64,000 nt of DNA from Microbulbifer sp. MI-G (lineage in GTDB: Bacteria; Pseudomonadota; Gammaproteobacteria; Pseudomonadales; Cellvibrionaceae): contig NZ_CP098023.1 in the NCBI RefSeq assembly GCF_030440425.1, forward strand, positions 3,842,501 through 3,906,500, given 5' to 3'. Under the pieces are notes generated by a model. That model did not search any database, had not been told where the DNA came from, and saw nothing but the letters and a program-made list of their open reading frames with translations. Shown in pieces: positions 39,622 through 50,172 of this stretch. The position numbers and the translations under genes were made by a program. Numbering within the stretch: position 1 is the first letter of the stretch; each line of letters begins with the position of its first letter.

Positions 39622-40155
39622 CTACTTCTTCTTGGCCTCTTTGCGATACACACGCTCGTCGGCGTAGCGGACACCCTTACCTTTGTAAGGCTCCGGCGGA
39701 CGGAACGCACGGATCTCGGCGGCCACCTGGCCCAACAACTGCTTATCGCTGCTCTTCAGTACGATTTCAGTCTGACTTGGCGTTTCCGCAGTCACACCCT
39801 CCGGCAACTGATAATCGATTGGGTGGGAAAACCCCAGGGTCAGGTTTACTTTTTTTCCAGCGGCTTTCGCACGGTAACCGACACCCAGTAACTGCAGCTT
39901 CTTCTCAAAGCCAGCGCTTACACCAACCACCATGTTGTTCACCAGCGCACGGGTAGTACCTGCCAGTGCCTTGGCCTGCTTGGAATTGTTACGCGCGGCA
40001 AACGTCAGCTGGCTGTCAACCTGGCTCACCTCTACATCACCGTGAATGACCATGTTCAGGTTGCCGTTACCGCCCTTTACCGCGATATCCTGACCTTTCA
40101 GGTCAACGCTTACACCTGCGGGGAGAACTACCGGACTATTTGCTATTCGAGACAT
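39622..40155 (-). CDS. rplF: 50S ribosomal protein L6
   Basis: 177 residues in two similar domains. The C-terminal signature [14 protein letters not shown] is complete and ends in EAKKK. It binds 23S rRNA near the factor-binding site. The start, [15 protein letters not shown], is conserved. It lies between rpsH and rplR. Confidence 0.98.
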   Translation of the reverse strand: MSRIANSPVVLPAGVSVDLKGQDIAVKGGNGNLNMVIHGDVEVSQVDSQLTFAARNNSKQAKALAGTTRALVNNMVVGVSAGFEKKLQLLGVGYRAKAAGKKVNLTLGFSHPIDYQLPEGVTAETPSQTEIVLKSSDKQLLGQVAAEIRAFRPPEPYKGKGVRYADERVYRKEAKKK

Positions 40156-40167
40156 GATAACCCCCGC

Positions 40168-40560
40168 TTAGAATACGGTGCAGAGCACTTCGCCACCGAC
40201 ACCGGCCTGGCGTGCAGCGCGATCGGTCATAACACCTCTGGAGGTGGAAACAATCGCGATACCCAGTCCGCCTCGCACAGTTGGCAGTGCTTTCTTACCG
40301 GAGTAAGCGCGCAGGCCCGGGCGGGAAACACGGTCCAGCTCGGCGATAACCGGCTTGCCCTGGAAGTATTTCAGGGCAATAGTCAGCGCAGGCTTGGCGC
40401 CTTCGCTGATAGTCAAGTCAGCAATATAACCTTCATCTTTCAGGACTTTGGCTACCGCTACTTTCAATTTGGATGATGGCAGGGTGACTTCCGCCTTTCC
40501 GCGTGCCAGGGCATTGCGGATGCGGGTCAGCATATCTGCCAACGGATCTTGCATACTCAT
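40168..40560 (-). CDS. rpsH: 30S ribosomal protein S8
   Basis: 130 residues. It begins [22 protein letters not shown] and ends with the [26 protein letters not shown] signature. It binds the 16S central domain; in E. coli it also represses the spc operon at the rplE start. No test of that is possible by eye here. Confidence 0.98.
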   Translation of the reverse strand: MSMQDPLADMLTRIRNALARGKAEVTLPSSKLKVAVAKVLKDEGYIADLTISEGAKPALTIALKYFQGKPVIAELDRVSRPGLRAYSGKKALPTVRGGLGIAIVSTSRGVMTDRAARQAGVGGEVLCTVF

Positions 40561-40600
40561 TTATTGAGGCTCCTCAAATCTGCCTAAAGCCGGTTGGCAA

Positions 40601-40906
40601 TTACCAGCTGGATTTCACCAGACCGGGCACATCGCCACGCATGGCCGCTTCGCGCAGTTTGTTACGGCACAGGCCGAACTTACGATATACAGCGTGGGGG
40701 CGACCAGTGATACGGCAGCGGCGTTGCTGGCGTACCGGGCTTGCATCACGCGGCAGTTTTTGCAGCCTGAGCTGAGCCTCCCACTGTTCCTCTTCGGAAG
40801 CAGTGGCACTGGCGATGATCGCCTTCAGCTCTCGACGCTTGGCCGCGTACTTAGCTGCGGTTCGAGCGCGCTTGTGCTCGCGCGCAATCATGGATTTCTT
40901 CGCCAT
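40601..40906 (-). CDS. rpsN: 30S ribosomal protein S14
   Basis: 101 residues, the long form without the zinc-binding cysteines of the short form. The end [33 protein letters not shown] is diagnostic. It lies between rplE and rpsH in the spc operon. Confidence 0.98.
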   Translation of the reverse strand: MAKKSMIAREHKRARTAAKYAAKRRELKAIIASATASEEEQWEAQLRLQKLPRDASPVRQQRRCRITGRPHAVYRKFGLCRNKLREAAMRGDVPGLVKSSW

Positions 40907-40915
40907 GGAATCCTC

Positions 40916-41455
40916 TTAACCCTTAAGCGGGAAGTTGAATGCTTTCAGCAGCGCACGACCCTGATCGTCATTTGCCGCTGTAGTGGTAATACAAATATCC
41001 AGACCGCGGAGCTTGTCGACTTTATCGTAGTCAATTTCCGGGAAGATAATTTGTTCGGTCACACCCATAGAGAAATTGCCGCGACCGTCGAACTGCTTCG
41101 GGCTGATGCCGCGAAAGTCACGGATACGTGGGATCGCGATGTCGATCAAGCGCTCCAGGAACTCGTACATGCGCTCGCCACGCAGCGTTACCTTGCAGCC
41201 GATCGGCCAACCGTCGCGGATCTTAAAGCCCGCAATAGACTTGCGCGCTTTGGTCACGATGGGCTTTTGACCAGTAATTGCTGTCATATCATTAACAGCA
41301 TGCTCCAGCACCTTTTTATCACCAATTGCTTCACCAACACCCATGTTGACGGTGATCTTGGTGATGCGCGGCACTGCCATCACATTCTCGAGTCCCAGTT
41401 CCTCTTTGAGCTTGGGCGCGAGTTCTTTTGTGTAGAGCTCTTTAAGCTTTGCCAT
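40916..41455 (-). CDS. rplE: 50S ribosomal protein L5
   Basis: 5S rRNA-binding protein, 179 residues. It has the [16 protein letters not shown] segment and the [24 protein letters not shown] block, both standard. It contacts S13 across the subunit bridge. It lies 31 bases past rplX. Confidence 0.98.
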   Translation of the reverse strand: MAKLKELYTKELAPKLKEELGLENVMAVPRITKITVNMGVGEAIGDKKVLEHAVNDMTAITGQKPIVTKARKSIAGFKIRDGWPIGCKVTLRGERMYEFLERLIDIAIPRIRDFRGISPKQFDGRGNFSMGVTEQIIFPEIDYDKVDKLRGLDICITTTAANDDQGRALLKAFNFPLKG

Positions 41456-41486
41456 GATCTACCAACCTGCTTCTGCGCCTAATGCC

Positions 41487-41798
41487 CTAGATGGCTTCGC
41501 CGCTGGATTTGAAGACGCGAATCTTAGTGCCGTCTTCCAGTACTTTAAAGCCCACCCGGTCTGCCTTCTGGGTATTGGGGTTGAAGATGGCCACATTGGA
41601 AGCCTGAATGGCAGCTTCTTTTTCAACGATACCACCGGCAACACCCAGTTGGGGATTCGGCTTTTGGTGTTTTTTGATCATCTGTATGCCGGAAACAATC
41701 AGGCGGCCGTCGTTCAGTACCTTACGTACCGACCCGCGCTTACCCTTGTCACGACCGGCGATAACGATCACTTCGTCATCACGCTTGATCTTGCGCAT
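41487..41798 (-). CDS. rplX: 50S ribosomal protein L24
   Basis: 103 residues. It begins with the KOW motif ([22 protein letters not shown]) and continues with [13 protein letters not shown]. An early-assembly 23S-binding protein, between rplN and rplE. Confidence 0.98.
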   Translation of the reverse strand: MRKIKRDDEVIVIAGRDKGKRGSVRKVLNDGRLIVSGIQMIKKHQKPNPQLGVAGGIVEKEAAIQASNVAIFNPNTQKADRVGFKVLEDGTKIRVFKSSGEAI

Positions 41799-41818
41799 AA
41801 CTCTTCTCCGCTCGAGGC

Positions 41819-42187
41819 CTAGATAACTTCGGGAGCCAGCGAGATGATCTTCATGAACTTCTCACCGCGCAATTCGCGAGTTACCGGACCAAAAATACGA
41901 GTGCCAACCGGCGCCAATTGCTGGTTCAGCAGTACCGCTGCGTTATCGTCAAATTTAATCAGGGAACCATCTGCGCGACGCACACCTTTTTTGGTGCGAA
42001 CCACAACAGCGTTCATTACCTGACCTTTCTTTACTTTACCGCGGGGAATGGCTTCCTTAACGGTTACCTTGATAATGTCGCCCACGCCGGCATAACGACG
42101 ATGGGAGCCGCCCAGCACCTTGATGCACATGACGCGGCGAGCCCCACTGTTGTCAGCTACTTCTAAGTAGGATTCCGCTTGAATCAT
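41819..42187 (-). CDS. rplN: 50S ribosomal protein L14
   Basis: 122 residues. It begins [33 protein letters not shown] and ends [19 protein letters not shown], here [16 protein letters not shown]. By E. coli convention it is first in the spc operon; the gap to rpsQ is only 46 bases and holds no clear promoter, so the spc series is probably read through from the S10 promoter. Confidence 0.98.
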   Translation of the reverse strand: MIQAESYLEVADNSGARRVMCIKVLGGSHRRYAGVGDIIKVTVKEAIPRGKVKKGQVMNAVVVRTKKGVRRADGSLIKFDDNAAVLLNQQLAPVGTRIFGPVTRELRGEKFMKIISLAPEVI

Positions 42188-42233
42188 TGTCTCTCTCCGA
42201 AACCTTTCAATTCGGCAGTCAATGCGCTAGGGG

Positions 42234-42497
42234 TTAAACCTTCGCCGCACGCTCTACAATTTTCTGCAAAGCCCAGGACTTGCTCTTGGACAGCGGACGA
42301 GATTCCTCAATGGTGACAACATCGCCGATATTGCATGCATTGCTCTCGTCATGCGCCTTGAGCTTGGTGGACTTATTTACAATTTTGCCGTAGATCGGGT
42401 GCTTAACACGGCGCTCGATCAAAACGGTGATGGTTTTGTCCATCTTGTCACTCACGACCTTGCCGGTGAGTGTGCGCTTCAGTTTTGCTTCCGCCAT
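42234..42497 (-). CDS. rpsQ: 30S ribosomal protein S17
   Basis: 87 residues, an OB-fold 16S-binding protein. It has the [29 protein letters not shown] and [18 protein letters not shown] segments typical of the family. Last gene of the S10 series before rplN. Confidence 0.98.
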   Translation of the reverse strand: MAEAKLKRTLTGKVVSDKMDKTITVLIERRVKHPIYGKIVNKSTKLKAHDESNACNIGDVVTIEESRPLSKSKSWALQKIVERAAKV

Positions 42498-42499
42498 GA

Positions 42500-42691
42500 T
42501 TAGTTACCTGCCTTCTCGGTCAACACAGTCTTAATGCGAGCAATGTCGCGACGAGTCTGCTTCAGCAGATGAGTCTGGGCCAGCTGACCGGTGGACTTTT
42601 GCATGCGAAGTTTGAACTGGGCTTCCAGTTGATTGAGAAGCTCCTGGTTCAACTCTTCAACTGACTTTTCGCGTAGATCTGCAGTCTTCAT
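42500..42691 (-). CDS. rpmC: 50S ribosomal protein L29
   Basis: 63 residues, a two-helix protein at the exit tunnel. It begins [19 protein letters not shown] and ends [17 protein letters not shown]. Its ATG shares one base with the rplP stop. Confidence 0.97.
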   Translation of the reverse strand: MKTADLREKSVEELNQELLNQLEAQFKLRMQKSTGQLAQTHLLKQTRRDIARIKTVLTEKAGN

Positions 42692-43104
42692 TACATCACC
42701 GAACGCTTAACGAAAGTTGTTTTTACAGGCAGCTTGGCTGCGGCCAGGGCAAAAGCCTCGCGAGCCAGCTCCTCGGACACCCCCTCCATTTCATAGAGGA
42801 CCTTGCCCGGCTGGATCTGCGCTACCCAGTATTCAACGCCCCCCTTACCTTTACCCATACGGACTTCGAGGGGCTTGTTGGTAATGGGCTTGTCCGGAAA
42901 CACGCGAATCCAAATCTTACCGCCACGTTTGACGTGACGAGTCATTGCGCGACGAGCCGCTTCAATCTGGCGTGCAGTAATGCGCCCGCGGCCGATAGAT
43001 TTCAGGCCGAACTCGCCAAAGCTCACCTTAGAGCCGCGCTGGGAAAGTCCGCGATTGCGCCCTTTTTGTACCTTGCGAAATTTTGTACGCTTTGGTTGCA
43101 ACAT
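42691..43104 (-). CDS. rplP: 50S ribosomal protein L16
   Basis: 137 residues. It begins [24 protein letters not shown], with [26 protein letters not shown] and the [19 protein letters not shown] end. It helps position A-site tRNA. It lies between rpsC and rpmC. Confidence 0.98.
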   Translation of the reverse strand: MLQPKRTKFRKVQKGRNRGLSQRGSKVSFGEFGLKSIGRGRITARQIEAARRAMTRHVKRGGKIWIRVFPDKPITNKPLEVRMGKGKGGVEYWVAQIQPGKVLYEMEGVSEELAREAFALAAAKLPVKTTFVKRSVM

Positions 43105-43116
43105 TTGCGTACCCCT

Positions 43117-43797
43117 TTATTTAGCAGCTTTCTTGCGGCTCTTCACCGGCTTTTCATCGGGTATTTCGTCACCGATGACTTCGCCTTTAAAGATCCACAC
43201 CTTGATACCGATGATGCCGTAGGTAGTCATCGCTTCGGCGGTGGCATAGTCGATGTTGGCACGCAGGGTGTGCAGGGGCACACGACCTTCGCGGTACCAC
43301 TCGGTACGGGCAATTTCTGCTCCACCGAGACGACCACTTACCTGAATCCGGATACCTTCGGCACCCTGGCGCATCGCGTTTTGTACCGCGCGCTTCATAG
43401 CGCGGCGAAACATAACGCGGCGTTCCAGTTGCTGGGCGACATTCTGGGCTACCAAAGCGGCATCCATATCCGGCTTGCGCACTTCTTCGATATCAATGTG
43501 TACCGGTACGCCCATCCGCGCACTCACTTCATTGCGCAGACGCTCTACGTCTTCCCCTTTTTTACCGATCACAATACCCGGTCGCGCAGTGTGAATCGTC
43601 ACACGTGCGGTGTTGGCCGGGCGCTGGATCTCAATACGGCTCACAGAGGCGTGGGCCAGCTTCTTGCGAATGTATTCGCGAACTTTCAGATCCGTGTACA
43701 GCTTGTCTGCGTACTCGTCGCTGCCGGCATACCAAACAGAAGTATGCTTTTTAACGATACCCAGACGAATGCCGGTAGGATGTACTTTTTGTCCCAT
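43117..43797 (-). CDS. rpsC: 30S ribosomal protein S3
   Basis: 226 residues. The N-terminal KH domain covers about 39-107 ([21 protein letters not shown] contains the GxxG loop). The C-terminal domain has [26 protein letters not shown]. It forms the mRNA entry channel. Between rplV and rplP. Confidence 0.98.
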   Translation of the reverse strand: MGQKVHPTGIRLGIVKKHTSVWYAGSDEYADKLYTDLKVREYIRKKLAHASVSRIEIQRPANTARVTIHTARPGIVIGKKGEDVERLRNEVSARMGVPVHIDIEEVRKPDMDAALVAQNVAQQLERRVMFRRAMKRAVQNAMRQGAEGIRIQVSGRLGGAEIARTEWYREGRVPLHTLRANIDYATAEAMTTYGIIGIKVWIFKGEVIGDEIPDEKPVKSRKKAAK

Positions 43798-43816
43798 GGT
43801 TTTCTCGCCTGCTCTG

Positions 43817-44149
43817 TTATTTCTCGGCCACTTTCACAGTGATGTGACAAGTACGCTTAAGAATCCGGTCGGCACGGCCTTTTGCGCGCGGTTTAATGCG
43901 CTTCATGGTCATACCTTCATCCACAAAAATTGTGGAAACTTTCAGTTCGTCAACATCGGCACCTTCGTTGTGCTCGGCGTTGGCAATGGCTGACTCCAAA
44001 ACCTTCTTGACAATCGCCGCACCCTTTTTTTTGCTGAATGCAAGGATATCCAGGGCCTCTTCAGCGCCTTTGCCGCGCACCTGATCTGCTACCAGTCGCG
44101 CTTTTTGCGCCGATAGACGTGCGCCGCGTAATTTTGCTGCTACTTCCAT
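43817..44149 (-). CDS. rplV: 50S ribosomal protein L22
   Basis: 110 residues. It has the extended hairpin that lines the exit tunnel ([19 protein letters not shown]). The loop where macrolide-resistance changes arise is wild-type-like. Between rpsS and rpsC. Confidence 0.98.
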   Translation of the reverse strand: MEVAAKLRGARLSAQKARLVADQVRGKGAEEALDILAFSKKKGAAIVKKVLESAIANAEHNEGADVDELKVSTIFVDEGMTMKRIKPRAKGRADRILKRTCHITVKVAEK

Positions 44150-44164
44150 CTTTTTAACCTCGGC

Positions 44165-44443
44165 TTAGCGCTTCTTCGCTTTTTTGTCCGCAGCGTGGCC
44201 GCGGTAGGTGCGGGTAGCAGCGAACTCGCCCAGCTTATGGCCAACCATTTCCTCGTTAACCAAAACGGGGACGTGCTGGCGGCCGTTGTGCACGGCAATT
44301 GTCAGTCCAACCATTTCCGGCATAATCATGGAGCGGCGGGACCAGGTTTTAATCGGTCGGCGATCATTGGCTGCAATCGCCGCCTCCACCTTCTTGATCA
44401 GATGCAGATCAATAAAGGGACCTTTCTTTAAGGAGCGTGGCAC
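44165..44443 (-). CDS. rpsS: 30S ribosomal protein S19
   Basis: 92 residues. It begins [20 protein letters not shown], followed by [29 protein letters not shown] and the basic end. A head protein that pairs with S13. Between rplB and rplV. Confidence 0.98.
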   Translation of the reverse strand: MPRSLKKGPFIDLHLIKKVEAAIAANDRRPIKTWSRRSMIMPEMVGLTIAVHNGRQHVPVLVNEEMVGHKLGEFAATRTYRGHAADKKAKKR

Positions 44444-44480
44444 TGTCGATTCCTCTCTAGCTGCTCAGACACCGCGCGGC

Positions 44481-45305
44481 TTACTTGCCGCGGCGACGTA
44501 CAATCATCTTATCGGTGCGCTTGTTTTTGCGCGTTTTCTTCCCTTTGGTCGGCACACCCCAAGGCGTCACCGGATGGCGTCCACCAGAGGTGCGGCCTTC
44601 ACCACCACCGTGCGGGTGATCGACCGGGTTCATCGCCACACCGCGAACTGTCGGGCGAACACCACGCCAGCGCGCGGCACCGGCTTTACCCAGCTTGCGC
44701 AGGCCGTGCTCGGAGTTACCCACTTCACCCAGGGTTGCGCGGCACTCAGCGAGTACCTTACGTGTTTCTCCGGAGCGCAGGCGAAGGGTCGCGTACTGAC
44801 CTTCCCTGGCCACCAGCTGCACGGCAGCGCCGGCAGAACGGGCCAGTTGAGCACCCTTGCCCGGCTTCAACTCGATGGCATGGATCACGGAACCCACCGG
44901 AACATTGCGCAGGGGCAGAGTATTGCCCACTGCAATCGGGGCGGCATCGCCGGACTGGATAGTGACACCAGCCTCGAGTCCCTTCGGTGCGATAATGTAA
45001 CGGCGTTCACCATCGGCATAACACACCAGAGCGATGTGCGCGCTGCGGTTGGGATCGTACTCCAGACGTTCAACCCTGGCTGGAATGCCGTCCTTGTTGC
45101 GCTTGAAGTCGATGACACGATAGTGCTGCTTGTGACCACCACCGATGTGACGGGTTGTGATTCGGCCAGCGTTGTTACGGCCACCGCTTTTGCTTTTACT
45201 CTCCAGCAGAGGTGCGTAGGGAGCCCCCTTGTGCAGGTCGGGGTTGACAACCTTTACCAGGTGACGACGACCGGCGGAGGTTGGTTTTGTCTTGACAATT
45301 GCCAT
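44481..45305 (-). CDS. rplB: 50S ribosomal protein L2
   Basis: 274 residues. The C-terminal [26 protein letters not shown] contains the conserved histidine near the peptidyl transferase centre. The N-terminal RNA-binding domain ([13 protein letters not shown]) is intact. Between rplW and rpsS. Confidence 0.98.
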   Translation of the reverse strand: MAIVKTKPTSAGRRHLVKVVNPDLHKGAPYAPLLESKSKSGGRNNAGRITTRHIGGGHKQHYRVIDFKRNKDGIPARVERLEYDPNRSAHIALVCYADGERRYIIAPKGLEAGVTIQSGDAAPIAVGNTLPLRNVPVGSVIHAIELKPGKGAQLARSAGAAVQLVAREGQYATLRLRSGETRKVLAECRATLGEVGNSEHGLRKLGKAGAARWRGVRPTVRGVAMNPVDHPHGGGEGRTSGGRHPVTPWGVPTKGKKTRKNKRTDKMIVRRRGK

Positions 45306-45319
45306 TGTAACAGTCCCCT

Positions 45320-45616
45320 TTACTCAGCAGCTTCAAAATTGATGTCGCTGCCTTCAGCCAGGCGCACGTAGGCTTTTTTCCAATCGTTGCGACGGCCCAT
45401 GCCGTGGCGGGTACGCTTGGTTTTGCCTTTAACGTTGACGGTGCGAACCTGCTCAACAGAGACGTTAAACAACTTCTCGACCGCAGCCTTGATCTCCGCT
45501 TTCCCGGCATCGGTGGAAACCTTGAAAACCACCTGGTTGGCGCTATCGGCCAGTGCGGCAGCTTTTTCGGAAATTACCGGGCCCAGCAGTACTTGGTAAA
45601 GTCGCTCTTGGTTCAT
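45320..45616 (-). CDS. rplW: 50S ribosomal protein L23
   Basis: 98 residues. It begins [19 protein letters not shown] and has the [25 protein letters not shown] end. Docking site for trigger factor and SRP at the exit tunnel. Its start overlaps the rplD stop by four bases. Confidence 0.97.
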   Translation of the reverse strand: MNQERLYQVLLGPVISEKAAALADSANQVVFKVSTDAGKAEIKAAVEKLFNVSVEQVRTVNVKGKTKRTRHGMGRRNDWKKAYVRLAEGSDINFEAAE

Positions 45617-46227
45617 CCCAGCACCTCCTCAATCTTCTTGAGCGCGGCCACGGTTACCACGACCTTGTCAAAACGGATCAGGCTGACAGGATCGATCGCC
45701 TGCACATCGCGGACATCGATCTTGTGCAGGTTGCGCGCGGCCAGATAGAGATTTTCGCTCACCGCTTCGGTCACGATCAGCGCTTCGGACAGGTCATACT
45801 GAGCCAGCTTGCTGACCAGTTGCTTGGTTTTAGGCGCCTCCACATCGAAGGATTCCACCACTACCAGGCGCTCCTGCCGAGCCAGTTCAGACAGAATACT
45901 GCGCAGGGCAGCGCGGTACATTTTCTTATTCAGCTTTACACCGTGATCGCGCGGCTCCGCGGCAAAGGTGACACCACCGGAGCGCCACAGCGGGCTGCGG
46001 ATAGTACCGGCACGCGCGCGCCCGGTGCCTTTCTGCCGCCAGGGCTTTTTGCCGCCACCGGAAACAGCGGAGCGGTTTTTCTGTGCCTTGGTGCCCTGAC
46101 GTGCGCCAGCCATATAGGCGACAACGGTCTGGTGCACCAGATCCTGATTGAATTCACGCCCGAAAGTCACTTCAGAGACAGCTATTGTGCCTTTGGCGCC
46201 TTCGGGAGTAGCGATATTCAGTTCCAT
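45613..46227 (-). CDS. rplD: 50S ribosomal protein L4
   Basis: 204 residues from the ATG at 46227 ([13 protein letters not shown]), eight bases after GGGGG. An ATG two codons earlier (46233) lies too close to that Shine-Dalgarno. It has the tunnel loop with [26 protein letters not shown]. In E. coli L4 represses the S10 operon through its leader; the leader here is short (see the S10 leader entry). Confidence 0.96.
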   Translation of the reverse strand: MELNIATPEGAKGTIAVSEVTFGREFNQDLVHQTVVAYMAGARQGTKAQKNRSAVSGGGKKPWRQKGTGRARAGTIRSPLWRSGGVTFAAEPRDHGVKLNKKMYRAALRSILSELARQERLVVVESFDVEAPKTKQLVSKLAQYDLSEALIVTEAVSENLYLAARNLHKIDVRDVQAIDPVSLIRFDKVVVTVAALKKIEEVLG

Positions 46228-46244
46228 ATCCATTTCCCCCAGAC

Positions 46245-46880
46245 TTAGGCTTTCACTGCCGGACGAACGATAACGTTACCGCCGGGGGCACCGGGAACGG
46301 CACCTTTGATCAGCAGCAGGTTGCGTTCAGAATCGACACGCACCACTTCCAGGTTCTGCACAGTAACACGTGCAACACCCATATGCCCGGCCATCTTCTT
46401 GCCTTTCCACACACGTCCCGGTGTCTGACACTGCCCGATAGAACCGGGGGCGCGGTGAGACAGGGAGTTACCGTGGGTGGCGTCCTGGGTGCGGAAATTC
46501 CAGCGCTTAACACCGCCCTGGAAGCCTTTACCCTTGGAGGTGCCGGTGATATCGATCTTCTGGCCAGCTTCGAAACTGGAAACAGTGATTTCAGAACCGA
46601 TCTCGAAAGTCTCTTCGGAATTGTCCGTGCGCAGTTCGAAAAGACGGGTGCCAGCCTCTACACTGGCTTTGGCGAAGTGGCCCGCTTCGGGCTTGGAGAC
46701 ATGGGAAGCCTTGCGCTTGCCCACTGCCACTTGGACAGCGGCATAGCCATCAGTTTCCACAGTTTTCACCTGGGTGACGCGATTCGGTGTTACCTCGATC
46801 ACGGTGACCGGAATGGATACGCCATCCTCAGTGAAGATGCGAGTCATGCCGCTCTTGCGGCCGACAATACCTGTTGTCAT
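46245..46880 (-). CDS. rplC: 50S ribosomal protein L3
   Basis: 211 residues from the ATG at 46880 ([20 protein letters not shown]); a TTG three codons earlier is unnecessary. It has the extended loop with the [25 protein letters not shown] segment, which reaches the peptidyl transferase centre and includes the methylated Gln. Between rpsJ and rplD. Confidence 0.97.
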   Translation of the reverse strand: MTTGIVGRKSGMTRIFTEDGVSIPVTVIEVTPNRVTQVKTVETDGYAAVQVAVGKRKASHVSKPEAGHFAKASVEAGTRLFELRTDNSEETFEIGSEITVSSFEAGQKIDITGTSKGKGFQGGVKRWNFRTQDATHGNSLSHRAPGSIGQCQTPGRVWKGKKMAGHMGVARVTVQNLEVVRVDSERNLLLIKGAVPGAPGGNVIVRPAVKA

Positions 46881-46996
46881 CTTTATCAACCTCTCAGTGC
46901 ACGGGGCTTTAACCCACTGCGGCCGCCCAGTTTCAGAGCGTTACACTACCCGGACCTTTTTCGCCCGGGATTCGGATTCGGTAGTTAGTAAAAGTG

Positions 46997-47308
46997 TTAG
47001 CCGAGACTAATCTGGACCTCAACACCGGCCGCCAGATCGAGCTTCATCAGCGCATCGACGGTTTTCTCGGTCGGCTCAACGATGTCCAGCAAGCGCTTAT
47101 GGGTACGGATTTCGTACTGGTCGCGCGCGTCTTTGTTAACGTGCGGGGAAATCAGCACAGTGTACTTTTCTTTGCGCGTCGGCAGCGGGATTGGGCCGCG
47201 AACCTGGGCACCGGTGCGCTTGGCCGTCTCTACAATCTCCTGTGTAGACGCATCAATCAGCTTGTGATCAAAGGCCTTCAGGCGAATTCGGATACGTTGA
47301 CCCTGCAT
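46997..47308 (-). CDS. rpsJ: 30S ribosomal protein S10
   Basis: 103 residues from the ATG at 47308 ([19 protein letters not shown]). S10 also serves as NusE in antitermination. The [23 protein letters not shown] end is standard. First gene of the S10 operon, with its own promoter about 75 bases upstream, because in this genome it is cut off from tuf by other genes. Confidence 0.98.
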   Translation of the reverse strand: MQGQRIRIRLKAFDHKLIDASTQEIVETAKRTGAQVRGPIPLPTRKEKYTVLISPHVNKDARDQYEIRTHKRLLDIVEPTEKTVDALMKLDLAAGVEVQISLG

Positions 47309-47340
47309 GGAATCAAACTCCAACTGAAAAATAAAGAACG

Positions 47341-47375
47341 TCCTTTTACGCAGCCCCGTGGGCGGGCGAAAAGGA
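47341..47375 (-). promoter_or_regulatory. S10 operon leader hairpin
   Basis: On the minus strand TCCTTTT pairs with AAAAGGA around a GC-rich inner segment (GCCCGCCCACGGGGC) that can pair further. It lies at the very start of the transcript. The whole leader is only about 67 bases, much shorter than the E. coli S10 leader bound by L4. Confidence 0.55.
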
Positions 47376-47381
47376 GCGCGA

Positions 47382-47410
47382 ATTCTACGGGGCGTGCAGA
47401 AGGCTGTCAA
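47382..47410 (-). promoter_or_regulatory. S10 operon promoter
   Basis: On the minus strand a perfect TTGACA (47410-47405), a 17-base spacer and TAGAAT (47387-47382), then a TCGCGCTCC discriminator. This is the best promoter match in the window and fits a growth-rate-controlled ribosomal operon. Confidence 0.85.
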
Positions 47411-47483
47411 CCGCACACCCGCACAAATTTCACCCGCTGAAACTACAATGGAGTATCCGCAGTGAAATGAGGAGAGTCCCACT

Positions 47484-47960
47484 ATGACCATTGCCGCAAA
47501 ACTGAGCCAATATCTTAATGACCAATCGGTCGACTATCATTTGATCCAACATCCCCACAGCCGCACCAGCCGCGAGAGTGCCCATGCCGCCCACGTCCGT
47601 GAGGACCAGGTCGCCAAGGCGATTCTGCTTCGCGACGAAGAGGGTCACGTGCTGGTGGTCATCCCCGCAAGCAGCAGCCTGGATATGCGCGCGGTACACG
47701 ACGAAACCGGACGAAACGGTCTGGAGATGGTGGCGGAAAATGAGTTGGGCTCGATTTTCCCCGACTGCGAGTTGGGCGCTCTGCCCCCTCTGGGACAAGC
47801 CTATGGCATTACAACCATGCTCGACAGCAGCCTGGGCCACTGTGAAACCATTTACTTTGAGGCCGGCGACCACGAGGAACTGGTGGAGATGGATGGCCCC
47901 CTCTTCCTCAAATTATTCGAGGGCTGCCCGCGCTGTGACCTGAGCAAGGACTGGCCCTAG
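47484..47960 (+). CDS. YbaK/EbsC-domain aminoacyl-tRNA deacylase-like protein
   Basis: 158 residues covering a single YbaK/prolyl-tRNA-editing fold. The conserved lysine region is [13 protein letters not shown] (about 45-57), followed by [12 protein letters not shown]. Such proteins hydrolyse mischarged tRNA such as Cys-tRNA-Pro or Ala-tRNA-Pro. It is more like the stand-alone YeaK/ProX-type than E. coli YbaK. The ATG has GAGGAGAG upstream. It is divergent from the S10 operon, in the block inserted between rpsJ and tuf. Confidence 0.85.
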   Translation: MTIAAKLSQYLNDQSVDYHLIQHPHSRTSRESAHAAHVREDQVAKAILLRDEEGHVLVVIPASSSLDMRAVHDETGRNGLEMVAENELGSIFPDCELGALPPLGQAYGITTMLDSSLGHCETIYFEAGDHEELVEMDGPLFLKLFEGCPRCDLSKDWP

Positions 47961-48394
47961 GGAAGCCGCCACTGAAGATCATAAGCTCCGCAGGGGGGCA
48001 CCGCTGCGGAGTTCAAATTAGCCATTGCACCAATCCCGCCGCCTGAGCAACCGGCTCCACCTGCCGATCCTCTGGGAAACAGCCCCTGCTACTACCCCCC
48101 CTTTGCACCCCGATAGCGGAGCATCCGCTCCCTTATCGACCTGACCGACCAGCACTGCGGCTATTCCCGAATCAGCCTACCAGCAGACACAGCTTAAACC
48201 CGGCGCCTTGAGGACCGGTGAGCACTTCAGGGTACAAGCGGGATAGGCAGTTGCACTGGCATTTCATACACTCATACCGCACGGGCTAAAAAATCCGTAT
48301 CATATGGATAAACAACCGTGACGGCGCAATCCCGGGCAACTTGCCCTGTCAGATCATCGCCTTCTTTATATGCCCTCACCGGTGGAGCATACCA
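47961..48394 (+). other. Non-coding interval with a hairpin after the YbaK-like gene
   Basis: 434 bases. At 47986-48011 CTCCGCAG pairs perfectly with CTGCGGAG around a GC loop, just after the YbaK-like stop. No T run follows, so termination is uncertain. Farther on nothing recognisable is seen; the short frames here have no ribosome-binding sites. Confidence 0.5.
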
Positions 48395-49015
48395 ATGGCT
48401 GCCGATCATTATCGACAATGGCTGCGCACTGCCGCCAGGCTTTCCCAACGGGGCCAGGAGGCAGAAGATCTGTTACAGGAAGGCCTGCTCGCCGCTGTGG
48501 AGGCGCAGCGAACACCATTTCAAAATGCTGGGGATGCGGCCTGGTTTTACGGGGTACTACGCAATCTCGCCGCCATGCAAGCCCGCCGTACCGAGCGTCG
48601 ACGGGTGCGCGAAACACGCTATGCTTCCGGCGAGGATATATCCAGAGCAGATTCAGCCATATTCGGCAAGGATACTATCCCATGCCTGCCCGCCGCACAG
48701 CGCTTGGTGCTGTTACTGACCTTGAATGGACTCAGCAAAAAGGAAATCTGTCGGGTACTCGGCATTTCCGATGCCGCTATGCGGCAGCGTCTCAGCGCCC
48801 TGCGAAAGAAACTAACGTCACAGCGGGCAAACGGGATCGACCCTGCAAACCTGGCTGCAGCCTATGCCGCGCGCCTGGATAACACAAACCCTTCCGGGGC
48901 CGGCCTCCGGCGAGCGGTCCTGGCACAGGGCCCCGCGCGCCTGCCCAGTTTCCGTTTCGGTATCACCGACCCCGACAGCAACCTCCTATCGATCAGCCAG
49001 TTGACAGAGCAATAG
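48395..49015 (+). CDS. ECF-like RNA polymerase sigma factor
   Basis: 206 residues from the ATG at 48395, which has GGTGGAG ten bases upstream; the longer frame from 48341 is unlikely. Region 2 is at about 1-75 (AEDLLQEGLLAAVEAQ and AAWFYGVLRNLAAMQARRTERRR). Region 4 is at about 95-150 with an HTH (LSKKEICRVLGISDAAMRQRLSALRKKL). The last 50 or so residues are a low-homology extension. No anti-sigma gene lies next to it, which is unusual for ECF factors. The targets are unknown. Confidence 0.75.
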   Translation: MAADHYRQWLRTAARLSQRGQEAEDLLQEGLLAAVEAQRTPFQNAGDAAWFYGVLRNLAAMQARRTERRRVRETRYASGEDISRADSAIFGKDTIPCLPAAQRLVLLLTLNGLSKKEICRVLGISDAAMRQRLSALRKKLTSQRANGIDPANLAAAYAARLDNTNPSGAGLRRAVLAQGPARLPSFRFGITDPDSNLLSISQLTEQ

Positions 49016-49181
49016 CCCAGGCACCCTTCGTCGACTGCCCAGCCACTGCGATAGCAGACCGCAATTGGGCTGTGAGGCCCAAAATTGGATAGGGTTGCTC
49101 ACAAATTGCCAGACAATGGCAACTAGTAAGCATCCGTCAGACGGATATACACCCTAAATCAATCGCAAACTGGAAAGCAAC

Positions 49182-49589
49182 ATGTTGCAAACTTCACGTA
49201 TCGAGGCCGTTGTCTTTTTTGTCAAAAACCTGCACAACACCCGGCAATTCTACGAGCACACCCTTGGCCTCAAAACCACCTGGGCAGCAGGCGCAGAAGA
49301 GGGAGAAAGCGGCGGCCACCTGATGGCCCATATCGGTGATTCCGTGCTGATCTTTTTTGAAGGGGATGAGAAACCCGCACGCACGCCTATCCCCGTTTTT
49401 TCGGTTGGCGACAATGAAATTCACCGCATGGTGGAACACCTGACCGCCCACCATGTGGAAATTCTGGCCCCGGTCCAGCATGCCCCAGACGGCGGATTGA
49501 CAGCGGACTTTGCAGACCCGGATGGACATGTACTGAGTATTTATCAGCCCCCCAACGAAACAGGAAAGCAGACCAGAAACCACTTCTGA
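49182..49589 (+). CDS. VOC superfamily (glyoxalase/bleomycin-resistance-like) protein
   Basis: 135 residues, one glyoxalase/dioxygenase fold of two beta-alpha-beta-beta-beta units. It begins with RIEAVVFFVKNLHNTRQFYEHTLGLKT, a typical first strand and helix, and ends with DFADPDGHVLSIYQPP, where the C-terminal metal-ligand Glu of glyoxalase I is replaced by Ser or Ile. The substrate is unknown. It follows the sigma factor by 166 bases on the same strand. Confidence 0.82.
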   Translation: MLQTSRIEAVVFFVKNLHNTRQFYEHTLGLKTTWAAGAEEGESGGHLMAHIGDSVLIFFEGDEKPARTPIPVFSVGDNEIHRMVEHLTAHHVEILAPVQHAPDGGLTADFADPDGHVLSIYQPPNETGKQTRNHF

Positions 49590-50172
49590 TTTCGTATTCA
49601 CTATCTATAAAGCGGGCTTCCTCTGAGGCTCGCCTCTTTCAGATTTCCCCGGCTCGGATTCAGCAATTGCCTCAAGACTTCCCTGGTTTAAACTTTTCTG
49701 TAGAATACACTCACATAGAATTAGCGCACTGGGCAGGCAGTAGTTTAAGCCGGTTTCGGGCCTCTCTTGGCAAGGGTTGTGGCATCTGTCGAGACCGGCA
49801 CCGATTGCTAATTGAGCAACCATCCCCCGATCTGAGAGCTTTCAAGTAGCAAGCTTAGCGAAAAAAGGGTATCCGTTATTAGAGGAACAAAATTAGAGCT
49901 GGTGGTTGCAAAGAGCGTATCCTGACAACAGCATTTTGTCTGGTTTGGACCAGAGTTCTGCCTTTTCAGTGTTCACGGCAAAAAAGAATTTTCAATCAAA
50001 AAATGCCGTTCTTGTATTCCCAAAGTTGTTTTGCCTGAAATGCGGAAAACTGACAAACATCACATACGCTCCCAGTATAAACGGGTTATTTGGTACAAAC
50101 AATTTAGTTAAAAATCTCACATTTCCCGGCAGTTCCAAACGAGCCGACAAAAGCACAGGATACGTTGTCACC
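49590..50172. other. A+T-rich interval before the rhombotarget gene
   Basis: 583 bases with no gene I can support. A weak hairpin (GCGGGC/GCTCGC) follows the VOC gene near 49616-49640. The frame of the next gene is open back to 49906, but that part lacks a signal sequence or ribosome-binding site and its codons look random. Base composition shifts to A+T-rich from about 49850 onward. Confidence 0.5.

Noticed and set aside
49605..49823. 72-codon minus-strand frame after the VOC gene
   Set aside because: No Shine-Dalgarno, no family and random-looking composition.
49906..50172. Upstream extension of the rhombotarget lipoprotein frame
   Set aside because: The extension would bury the lipoprotein signal in the interior of the protein and has no ribosome-binding site; the ATG at 50173 is used instead.
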